DNA of 5,171 bases, from NCBI GenBank assembly GCA_031281335.1, contig JAITFM010000089.1:1-5171 (forward strand), given 5' to 3'. Under the pieces are notes generated by a model. The model did no database searches. It had not been told where the DNA came from and worked only from the letters and a program-made list of their open reading frames with translations. The DNA is from Rickettsiales bacterium. GTDB lineage: Bacteria; Pseudomonadota; Alphaproteobacteria; Rickettsiales; Anaplasmataceae. Position 1 is the stretch's first letter. The number at the start of each line of letters is the position of its first letter. The position numbers and the translations under genes were made by a program. Positions 1 to 4,734 of the stretch are shown here, piece by piece.

Positions 1-1
1 A

Positions 2-553
2 AAAGGCGCTGACGTATTTATTGGGCTATCTGCAAAGAATGTGTTAAGCGAAGAGATGCTGAAGAGCATGGGTAAAGATCCGATTATTTTTGCTCTTGCT
101 AACCCTGATCCAGAAGTAAGGCCTGAGTTTGCAAAATCCGTAAGGCCAGATGCAATAATCGCAACTGGTAGATCAGATTACAACAACCAAGTCAATAACG
201 TAATGGGATTTCCTTATATGTTCAGAGGAGCGCTTGATGTACATGCAACAACAATAAATAATGAAATGAAAATTGCAGCTGCAGATGCGATAGCAAAGCT
301 TGCTCGTGAGCCAGTGCCTGACGAGATATCTGCAGCTTATGGTGGTCGTAAAATGAGCTATGGATGTGAATACATAATACCTACTCCATTTGACCCAAGA
401 TTAATTTCTGTGGTATCTCCTGCCGTTGCAAAAGCTGCAGTGCACTCAGGTGTTGCCAAAAAGGCAATACAAGATTGGGGTAAATATGAAAATCAATTGA
501 AATCTCGTCTTGTGAGTGCTCTCAGCACGCTGAATTCATTGTCTTCACGATAA
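2..553 (+). CDS. maeB: NAD(P)-dependent malic enzyme, C-terminal part (5' end outside window)
   Basis: Malic enzyme oxidatively decarboxylates malate to pyruvate in the cytosol with reduction of NAD(P), feeding pyruvate metabolism in an organism that lives on host dicarboxylates and amino acids. The frame is open from base 2 and already inside the gene, giving 183 residues. The visible portion is the end of the NAD-binding domain: ADVFIGLS at the left edge, then FALANPDPEVRPE, ATGRSDYNNQVNNVMGFPY, FRGALDVHATTINNEMKIAAA and IPTPFDPRLI, all characteristic of the bacterial MaeB-type enzyme. The GTG at 41 lies inside the conserved domain and is not the start. After the domain end (DWGKYENQL) there is only a Ser/Leu-rich tail of about 18 residues before TAA, so the PTA-like domain found in many proteobacterial MaeB proteins is absent. 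No terminator is obvious downstream. Family identity is secure; cofactor preference is not decidable here. Confidence 0.93.
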   Translation, partial: KGADVFIGLSAKNVLSEEMLKSMGKDPIIFALANPDPEVRPEFAKSVRPDAIIATGRSDYNNQVNNVMGFPYMFRGALDVHATTINNEMKIAAADAIAKLAREPVPDEISAAYGGRKMSYGCEYIIPTPFDPRLISVVSPAVAKAAVHSGVAKKAIQDWGKYENQLKSRLVSALSTLNSLSSR

Positions 554-558
554 TTCAG

Positions 559-586
559 TTGCGCAAAGTAATTTTAGATTTATAAT
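559..586 (+). promoter_or_regulatory. Candidate sigma-70 promoter for bolA-grxD
   Basis: A perfect -10 TATAAT lies at 581-586. A weak -35, TTGCGC (559-564; only TTG matches), sits 16 bases upstream. Transcription would begin near 593, leaving a leader of about 20 bases before the bolA ATG. The gap after the malic enzyme gene is only 60 bases with no terminator, so read-through from that gene is also possible. Confidence 0.45.
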
Positions 587-613
587 AAAAGTATTGTAAT
601 TTAAAGTAAATTA

Positions 614-832
614 ATGGTTATCGCAATTCATGAATTAGAGAAAATCATCAAACAATCATTTCCAGGCGCTGATATAGAGGTTAATTATCTTGCTGGAGAT
701 AATGACCACTATCATTTGAAAATAACCTCCAAGTGCTTTCTTGGAAAGACAAGGATAGAGCAGCATAAAATGGTATATAAGGCGTTAGAAGGCCAGTCTA
801 TACATGCATTGCAGTTAGGAACTAGTGCTTAA
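614..832 (+). CDS. bolA: BolA family protein
   Basis: Small class II KH-fold protein of the BolA/IbaG family. Members bind monothiol CGFS glutaredoxins and share a [2Fe-2S] cluster with them, and are linked to iron-sulfur trafficking and redox control. The 72 residues cover a minimal family member. The signature is clear: FPGADIEV (16-23), DHYHLKI (31-37), then the helix region FLGKTRIEQHKMVYKAL (42-58) and the near-invariant C-terminal His in IHAL (His64). Cys41 and His32/His34 are additional possible cluster ligands. The ATG at 614 fits the family's N-terminus (a short helix, HELEKIIKQSF). Its Shine-Dalgarno is poor (AAAGTA about 9 bases upstream). grxD follows 15 bases after the stop, so the two are very likely cotranscribed, matching the known physical partnership. 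Assignment to a BolA subgroup is uncertain. Confidence 0.92.
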   Translation: MVIAIHELEKIIKQSFPGADIEVNYLAGDNDHYHLKITSKCFLGKTRIEQHKMVYKALEGQSIHALQLGTSA

Positions 833-836
833 AATT

Positions 837-842
837 AAGGTG
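837..842 (+). promoter_or_regulatory. Ribosome binding site of grxD
   Basis: AAGGTG lies 5 bases before the ATG at 848, within the 15-base bolA-grxD gap. It supports that ATG as the grxD start and is stronger than the site in front of bolA, so grxD may be translated more than its upstream partner. Confidence 0.6.
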
Positions 843-847
843 AACTT

Positions 848-1171
848 ATGAACAATTTTGAACAAATAAAAAAAGATATAACAGAAAATGATGTGGTGCT
901 CTATATGAAAGGCACTTCTGACTTTCCTCAATGCGGATTTTCTGGACTCGTCGTGTCAATTCTCAAAAACTTGAATGTAAAGTTTAAATGCGTCAACGTG
1001 CTAGAAAATGATGAAATACGTCAGTCCATAAAAAAGTTTTCTGATTGGCCAACAATTCCACAATTATACATAAAGGAAGAGTTTATTGGCGGCTGTGACA
1101 TCGTTCGCGAGATGTATGAAAAAGGCGAGCTGCAAAGCTTGCTAAAAGAAAAAAAGATTATGGCAGAGTAA
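848..1171 (+). CDS. grxD: Monothiol glutaredoxin, Grx4/Grx5 (CGFS) family
   Basis: Thioredoxin-fold protein of 107 residues, the usual length of bacterial GrxD. CGFS glutaredoxins bind a [2Fe-2S] cluster together with glutathione and pass it to acceptor proteins; they also form heterodimers with BolA proteins. Visible motifs in order: VVLYMKGT (16-23, with the conserved Lys21), the active-site CGFS at 29-32 preceded by FPQ, the WPTIPQLYI segment (67-75, with the cis-Pro and glutathione-contacting residues), and the GGCDIVREMYEKGEL tail (81-95) where family members usually read GG-D. Cys48 and Cys83 are extra cysteines. Immediate upstream bolA on the same strand supports a joint Fe-S role. The start is set by AAGGTG. 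No strong terminator follows; a 4-bp stem with a T-run near 1205-1225 is the only candidate. Confidence 0.96.
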   Translation: MNNFEQIKKDITENDVVLYMKGTSDFPQCGFSGLVVSILKNLNVKFKCVNVLENDEIRQSIKKFSDWPTIPQLYIKEEFIGGCDIVREMYEKGELQSLLKEKKIMAE

Positions 1172-1204
1172 GATTATCAGAAGAATGTTATCCCAAAACG
1201 TTTT

Positions 1205-1225
1205 CCAGCTCTACTGGCCTTTTTT
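1205..1225 (+). terminator. Weak candidate terminator after grxD
   Basis: CCAG (1205-1208) and CTGG (1214-1217) can form a 4-bp stem with a 5-base loop, followed by CC and six T's (1220-1225). The stem is short, so this is only a possible intrinsic terminator for bolA-grxD. The same bases overlap a larger inverted-repeat structure (1210-1260), and the two foldings would compete. Confidence 0.25.
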
Positions 1226-1260
1226 GTGAGTTAAATCACAACATTTGTACGATCAGTAGA
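1210..1260. promoter_or_regulatory. Nested inverted repeats upstream of the ABC transporter, CRP-like palindrome inside
   Basis: The core at 1224-1241 is a perfect palindrome, TTGTGA-N6-TCACAA, with the TGTGA-N6-TCACA half-site spacing classically recognised by CRP/FNR-family dimers. Around it, TCTACTG (1210-1216) and CAGTAGA (1254-1260) form a second perfect 7-bp inverted repeat. The element lies in the 162-base grxD-transporter gap, about 93 bases before the transporter ATG. It could be an operator or an RNA structure. No cognate regulator is visible in the window. Confidence 0.4.
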
Positions 1261-1303
1261 CCTAAAGCCATACCTTTTTCCTTTCTCCTGACACTAAAAT
1301 CCA

Positions 1304-1309
1304 TATACT
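1304..1309 (+). promoter_or_regulatory. Candidate -10 box for the ABC transporter gene
   Basis: TATACT matches five of six -10 consensus positions and lies 24 bases before the ATG at 1334. No convincing -35 is seen at the right distance (CTTTCT at 1281-1286 is poor). If used, the palindrome centred near 1232 would sit about 80 bases upstream of the start site, a distance compatible with activator binding. Confidence 0.25.
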
Positions 1310-1333
1310 TAGCCTTAGAAACTTCGAAATAAG

Positions 1334-3043
1334 ATGCGATCTAATATTAGGCAATTATTTTGCTATATAAAGCCCAACCTACATTACTTCATTGTAGCTT
1401 TTATTGCAGTTTTATTTTCAGCTTTAACGATTCTCCTTTTTGGTAGAGGTTTGAGCAGCATAATTGATTCTGGCGCAGAGCATGACTTTACTACTAAACT
1501 AGTAGTTACAATATTTATAGTTTTAGCTGTTTCTCTTACTGCGTTCATTAGATTGTATTTCATTGGCATTGGCAGCGAAAAAGTTATTGCAAGAATGAGA
1601 TATGACTTATATAGCAATGTTACCGACTTGCAACCAAGTTTCTTTGAGAACACTGGTGTCCAAGATATCATCTCAGCACTAATTACTGATACCTCTGTGT
1701 TGCAATCGATAATAAATAGCAGCCTACTCACCATATTGCGAAATTTTGTAATTTTGATTGGTAGTGTTGCCATGTTGTTATATACAGATCTGCATCTAAC
1801 TGCATATGCGGCTGCGATAATACCCATACTACTTATTATCATGACTTCCCTTGGGAAAAAAGTGCGCAATCACGCACGCTTTGCCCAGAGTAAGCTGAGT
1901 GAGCTTGCATCACTTAGTGAGGAAAATTTCAGATCCATAGTAACCATTAAGTCGTTTGTATTAGAGGAAAATGAAAAAATCCGTTTTAAGGAACATCTAA
2001 ACTCAGTATCAGAATCATACATAAGATTAGTACTCTTGCGCGCTATTTTGGTAACTTTGGTTATCTCATGTGTGATAGGTTCACTGGTCGTTTTAATCTT
2101 TTTTGGTATTAAAGAAGTCTTAAATAATAATATAACTATTGGGGAGCTATCTTCATTTGTATTTTATTCAGCGCTTGCAGCAGGAGCTGTAAATAATCTG
2201 AGCGATAATATCAGTGACTTACAACGGGGTCTTGGGATAGTAGAGCGTTTATTCGAATTTAAGAATATGAAAAGCTCTATAGCAGATGCTGATGATCCTA
2301 TAAAAATTTGCAGTGTTCAAAAAGGAATTTCGTTTAACGACATAACGTTTTTTTATGAATCTCGGCCTGGTAAGCCAGCGTTAAATAACGTATCATTTTC
2401 CATAGAGGCGGGCCAAGCAGTGTCAATTGTGGGACCATCTGGCAGTGGTAAGAGCACCATTTTAAAGCTTCTGCTCCGTTTTTATGATCCAAGCAAAGGC
2501 AGCGTTACTATCGATGGGCATAATATTAAGTCAATTGCGCTAAGTAGTCTCAGGTCATTATTTGGTTTAGTGCCGCAAGATCACATGATATTTTCTTGTT
2601 CAATAATGGAAAATATATTATACGGCAAACCAGATGCCGAACATGAGGAAGTGAGACAAGCAGCCATCAGTGCTTATGCGATGGAATTTATTGACAAGCT
2701 GCCTGATAAGTTTGACACATTTGTAGGGAAAAGAGGATTAAAACTTTCCGAAGGACAAAAACAACGTATTATAATAGCGAGAGCCATACTCAAAAATCCT
2801 CAGATCTTAGTGTTGGATGAGGCAACCTCTGCCCTTGATTACAAAAGTGAAAACTTCGTACAAAAAGCACTGAGCAAATTAATGCAAAACAGAACAACGA
2901 TCATAATCACACACAGGTTATCAACCGCACTCAAAACTGACAAAATTATAGTGATTAATCACGGAGAAATAGAAGAAGTGGGGACTCATGACTCTCTAAT
3001 AAGTAAAGATGGATCATATGCAAAATTGGTAAAGATACAATAG
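1334..3043 (+). CDS. ABC transporter half-exporter (MsbA/ABCB-like permease fused to ATPase)
   Basis: Inner-membrane exporter subunit of 569 residues with the TMD-NBD order of MsbA/ABCB half-transporters, expected to work as a dimer. Six hydrophobic segments are visible at about 17-37, 56-77, 131-150, 157-173, 238-259 and 273-291. The nucleotide-binding domain follows: Walker A GPSGSGKST (367-375), Q-loop Gln415 (LVPQDHMIF), signature LSEGQ (471-475), Walker B ILVLDE (491-496, catalytic Glu496), D-loop SALD, and the H-loop His527 (ITHRLST). All catalytic residues are present. The signature has Glu in place of the first Gly of LSGGQ. Substrate is not inferable: Wolbachia and its relatives lack lipid A synthesis, so an MsbA-like lipid A role is unlikely, and a phospholipid, peptide or drug flippase role is open. 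The ATG at 1334 has only a weak AATAAG upstream but fits family N-termini. A long antisense open frame within 1384-1869 is a shadow. Confidence 0.93.
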   Translation: MRSNIRQLFCYIKPNLHYFIVAFIAVLFSALTILLFGRGLSSIIDSGAEHDFTTKLVVTIFIVLAVSLTAFIRLYFIGIGSEKVIARMRYDLYSNVTDLQPSFFENTGVQDIISALITDTSVLQSIINSSLLTILRNFVILIGSVAMLLYTDLHLTAYAAAIIPILLIIMTSLGKKVRNHARFAQSKLSELASLSEENFRSIVTIKSFVLEENEKIRFKEHLNSVSESYIRLVLLRAILVTLVISCVIGSLVVLIFFGIKEVLNNNITIGELSSFVFYSALAAGAVNNLSDNISDLQRGLGIVERLFEFKNMKSSIADADDPIKICSVQKGISFNDITFFYESRPGKPALNNVSFSIEAGQAVSIVGPSGSGKSTILKLLLRFYDPSKGSVTIDGHNIKSIALSSLRSLFGLVPQDHMIFSCSIMENILYGKPDAEHEEVRQAAISAYAMEFIDKLPDKFDTFVGKRGLKLSEGQKQRIIIARAILKNPQILVLDEATSALDYKSENFVQKALSKLMQNRTTIIITHRLSTALKTDKIIVINHGEIEEVGTHDSLISKDGSYAKLVKIQ

Positions 3044-3111
3044 ATATGAATATTATATAGGTAAAAAGAAGAACTAAGTTAGTTGTTATGCTAGATTTAG
3101 AATTAAAATTA

Positions 3112-3140
3112 TTAATTTTTTAATCATTTTAACTTATAAT
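3112..3140 (+). promoter_or_regulatory. Candidate promoter of the small Cys/His-rich gene
   Basis: A perfect -10 TATAAT lies at 3135-3140. A weak -35, TTAATT (3112-3117), lies 17 bases upstream in very AT-rich DNA. Transcription would start near 3147, giving a leader of about 23 bases. This makes the small ORF an independent unit after the transporter gene. Confidence 0.45.
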
Positions 3141-3158
3141 AATTTAATATTATTTTTT

Positions 3159-3164
3159 AAAGGA
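3159..3164 (+). promoter_or_regulatory. Strong ribosome binding site for the 66-codon ORF
   Basis: AAAGGA sits 5 bases before the ATG at 3170. It is one of the best Shine-Dalgarno matches in the window and is the main evidence that this short ORF is translated. Confidence 0.65.
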
Positions 3165-3169
3165 CTATT

Positions 3170-3370
3170 ATGATTTACACTCATGGTTTTTTACCACAAC
3201 AACAATGTATGACTTCTCATTTACCAGCACCAGTTTTTCCAGTGCATACACCTTGTACGCCTGCACACATGCCTTATGCTGTTAATTCATGTCATAATCA
3301 TTTTAACTCATGTCATAACTATTATGACGCATATCACAATCCTTGTGATGTATTAGGGCTTGTTTACTAA
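3170..3370 (+). CDS. Small Cys/His-rich protein of unknown function
   Basis: I do not recognise a family. The 66-residue product has 5 Cys (13, 29, 41, 48, 59) and 8 His (5, 17, 26, 33, 42, 44, 49, 56), so about one residue in five is a possible metal ligand. The C-terminal half has three tandem heptapeptides, NSCHNHF, NSCHNYY and DAYHNPC (39-59), each with a His at the fourth position. The first half is Pro-rich (LPAPVFPVHTPCTPAHMPY). No signal peptide or membrane helix is evident. The translation case rests on a good Shine-Dalgarno at 5-base spacing, a perfect TATAAT upstream, and a strong terminator 57 bases after the stop. It is therefore likely a monocistronic, possibly well expressed gene. 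A metal-binding or redox-sensing role is inference from composition only. The transcript could also act as a structured RNA. Confidence 0.68.
   Translation: MIYTHGFLPQQQCMTSHLPAPVFPVHTPCTPAHMPYAVNSCHNHFNSCHNYYDAYHNPCDVLGLVY
3284..3346 (+). repeat. Three imperfect 21-base tandem repeats encoding Cys/His heptapeptides
   Basis: Units at 3284-3304, 3305-3325 and 3326-3346. The first two share AA-TCATGTCATAA-like cores and encode NSCHN; the third has drifted (DAYHN). The repeats keep frame exactly, consistent with expansion inside a translated ORF. Confidence 0.7.
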
Positions 3371-3390
3371 AAGATTGTTTTAGACAACTT

Positions 3391-3412
3391 ATATATGCAC
3401 GTGGTGCTATAT
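3391..3412 (+). other. Bulged hairpin in the 3' region of the small transcript
   Basis: ATATATGCAC and GTGCTATAT pair around a short loop: the GCAC/GTGC core and ATATA/TATAT arms match with one unpaired T on the left arm. It lies between the stop codon at 3370 and the terminator. It may be an RNA stability element or part of a small RNA; no known family is recognised. Confidence 0.35.
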
Positions 3413-3427
3413 GTCCCTTCTAAAAGC

Positions 3428-3465
3428 GCATGGGCATTATTTAAATAATGCCCATGCATCTTTTT
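3428..3465 (+). terminator. Intrinsic terminator, 30-base perfect palindrome plus T-tract
   Basis: Bases 3428-3457 form a perfect palindrome with 15-base arms (left arm GCATGGGCATTATTT) and no spacer, so the hairpin would have a TTAA loop. It is followed by ATC and five T's (3461-3465). It ends the small Cys/His-rich unit. On the minus strand the stem is followed by GCTTTTAG, so it may also stop map transcription arriving from the right: a bidirectional terminator between convergent genes. Confidence 0.8.
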
Positions 3466-3500
3466 GCTTGATAAGGAAATTCATAAGCAATAGCTTACTC

Positions 3501-3611
3501 ATACCAATTCCCATTATATAGAACAATAACGAGGAAAAGGCTCATACTGAAGCAAATAAGAATGGCGTGGTAAAGTTGCATATCTGCTCCCTGTGTAATG
3601 GGAATTGGTAT
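3501..3611. repeat. 111-base element with long terminal inverted repeats (MITE-like or palindromic repeat)
   Basis: ATACCAATTCCCATTA (3501-3516) is the exact reverse complement of 3596-3611. The match extends inward five more bases with two mismatches (TATAG/CTGTG), which would be G-U pairs in RNA. Ends TA|CC...GG|TA would fit a TA target duplication of the IS630/Tc1-mariner type, although the TA is also part of the palindrome. The 69-base centre has no ORF. It lies in the gap between the terminator and the end of map. Nothing further is seen from 3612 to 3697. Confidence 0.6.
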
Positions 3612-3697
3612 AAAAACCTTGAAAGTTTATAAAGGCATGAGGTACACATAGTGCAAAAAATTAAACATAAGACGCCAAATAAAAGAGTTTAAAAAAT

Positions 3698-4489
3698 CTA
3701 GTCATAAGGCGGGAAATGCCAATTCTTAGGCGACAATGTGAATACTTCAACACCATCTTTTGTTACTCCAAGCGTATGCTCAAACTGCGCAGAAAGTGAA
3801 AGGTCACGTGTTGTTATTGTCCAGCCATCTAGCTTGCTGAGCAGAGTTTCATGTTTTCCAGCGTTGATCATTGGTTCTATTGTAAAAAACATGCCTTCCT
3901 TTAAGACAAGATCTTCATCTTTATTATAAAAATGCACCACATTTGGCGGAGCATGAAAGACTTTTCCTATACCATGTCCACAATAGTTACGTACGATAGA
4001 ATAGCCAAAATCTTCAATATATTTCTCTATAGCAAGCCCAGTTTCATTTAATTTATTACCAGGTTTAACTTGCTTTATCGCTTCCATCAATGCGCCATAA
4101 GTAGCATCACACAAGCGTTTTGCCTTTATTGATGGCTTACCAGCCCAAAACATACGACTTGTGTCACCATGCCAGCCATTTAAAATTACCGTGACATCGA
4201 TGTTTACAATATCTCCATCCTTAAGCGGCTTGTCATCAGGAATGCCGTGACACACAACAGCATTTTTTGAAGTGCAAATCGATTTGGGATACCCTCTGTA
4301 GTTCAATGGTGCTGGAATTGCGCCTGCTTTGATTATAAAGTCATGACATAAGTCGTTTAACTCATTAGTTGTTACTCCTACTTCTACATGCGGTGCAATG
4401 AAATCAAGAGTTTCAGCTGCTAACCGGCCAGCTTTTCGCATAAACTCAAAGTCCTCCTGTGAGTGTATAGTTATGTCCATATTTTCCAT
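3698..4489 (-). CDS. map: Methionine aminopeptidase, type I
   Basis: Removes the initiator methionine from new proteins in the cytosol; a dimetal hydrolase of the pita-bread fold. The 263-residue product has the normal type I length. Numbering from the first ATG, the metal ligands are Asp98 (NIDVTV), Asp109 (HGDTSRMF), His172 (GHGIG), Glu205 (FTIEPM) and Glu237 (FEHTL), with substrate-site His81 (VCHGIP) and His179 (FHAPP). All are present, so the enzyme should be active. Two starts compete. The ATG at 4489 has no Shine-Dalgarno. The ATG at 4480 (Met4) has GGA a few bases upstream and begins MDITIHSQED, which aligns with the E. coli start MAISIKTPED; it is the likelier biological start, while the longer frame is given here. 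The gene is monocistronic, convergent with the small ORF unit and divergent from the IS element. Confidence 0.96.
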   Translation of the reverse strand: MENMDITIHSQEDFEFMRKAGRLAAETLDFIAPHVEVGVTTNELNDLCHDFIIKAGAIPAPLNYRGYPKSICTSKNAVVCHGIPDDKPLKDGDIVNIDVTVILNGWHGDTSRMFWAGKPSIKAKRLCDATYGALMEAIKQVKPGNKLNETGLAIEKYIEDFGYSIVRNYCGHGIGKVFHAPPNVVHFYNKDEDLVLKEGMFFTIEPMINAGKHETLLSKLDGWTITTRDLSLSAQFEHTLGVTKDGVEVFTLSPKNWHFPPYD

Positions 4490-4494
4490 ATATT

Positions 4495-4588
4495 ATTGTA
4501 ATTATCATACACATTTTTGTGCAGAATTAACAGCTTTGTTTATAGCCTGCCATAGCATCAAAGTAGTCCTCATAGGTTCTAGTGTCAA
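4495..4588 (-). promoter_or_regulatory. Candidate map promoter region
   Basis: Two readings are possible on the minus strand. A perfect -35 TTGACA (4588 down to 4583) has a poor -10 TACTTT (4565-4560) at 17-base spacing. Closer in, TGCACA (4523-4518), 17 bases, then TACAAT (4500-4495, five of six) would start transcription about at the first map ATG, implying a nearly leaderless message. The sequence alone does not decide between them. Confidence 0.3.
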
Positions 4589-4661
4589 GCGTATAACTGC
4601 ATGAACATTGTGATTTGAAAACAGGGAGAACGGAACAAAAAAACTACTTGACAAATTCCGT
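4505..4661 (-). other. Open frames upstream of map, possible gene remnant or interspersed repeat
   Basis: Two overlapping minus-strand frames stay open. One runs from about 4661 to a TGA at 4505-4507, with peptide HNVHAVIRLTLEPMRTTL; its only ATG is at 4573, leaving 22 codons. The other runs from 4643 to a TAA at 4527-4529, ending RTYEDYFDAMAGYKQSC, with no upstream ATG. Neither has a good ribosome site. They stop being open near the IS left end. I do not recognise a family; they may be a degraded coding or repeated sequence. Confidence 0.25.
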
Positions 4662-4676
4662 CAGAACTCTTAGAAC
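4648..4676 (+). promoter_or_regulatory. Possible promoter reading into the IS element
   Basis: A perfect -35 TTGACA (4648-4653) lies 17 bases before TAGAAC (4671-4676), which matches four of six -10 positions. The -35 is in flanking DNA and the -10 straddles the proposed IS left end, an arrangement that would let an insertion site supply expression of the transposase. Weak evidence. Confidence 0.25.
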
Positions 4677-4725
4677 CTGTTTAAAATCTTGGAAATGTGA
4701 GGTAAAGTAAGCATAGATTAATAAT

Positions 4726-4731
4726 GAGGTG
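4726..4731 (+). promoter_or_regulatory. Ribosome binding site that sets the transposase start
   Basis: GAGGTG lies 3 bases before the ATG at 4735. It overlaps the in-frame GTG at 4729, so that GTG is part of the ribosome site and the ATG at 4735 is the start. Confidence 0.6.
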
Positions 4732-4734
4732 TCT

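Noticed and set aside
41..43. GTG at 41 as a gene start
   Set aside because: The frame is open to the window edge and encodes the conserved ADVFIGLS of malic enzyme before this codon.
1384..1869. 161-codon open frame on the minus strand
   Set aside because: It is fully antisense to the transmembrane domain of the ABC exporter. Its peptide has no recognisable motif and no ribosome site; it is a by-product of the codon use of the real gene.
3044..3130. Possible terminator after the ABC gene in AT-rich DNA
   Set aside because: The inverted matches are A/T only with no GC stem; not distinguishable from base composition.
3485..3496. Small hairpin AAGC-AATA-GCTT
   Set aside because: Only a 4-5 bp AT-rich stem without a T-tract; expected by chance in DNA of this composition.
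3738..3929. 63-codon plus-strand frame inside map
   Set aside because: Antisense to conserved catalytic segments of methionine aminopeptidase; no independent coding signals.
4398..4604. 68-codon plus-strand frame overlapping the map 5' end
   Set aside because: Starts antisense inside map and runs into its promoter gap; no Shine-Dalgarno and no familiar motif.
4729..4734. GTG at 4729 as transposase start, two codons upstream
   Set aside because: The GTG overlaps the GAGGTG ribosome binding sequence that serves the ATG at 4735.
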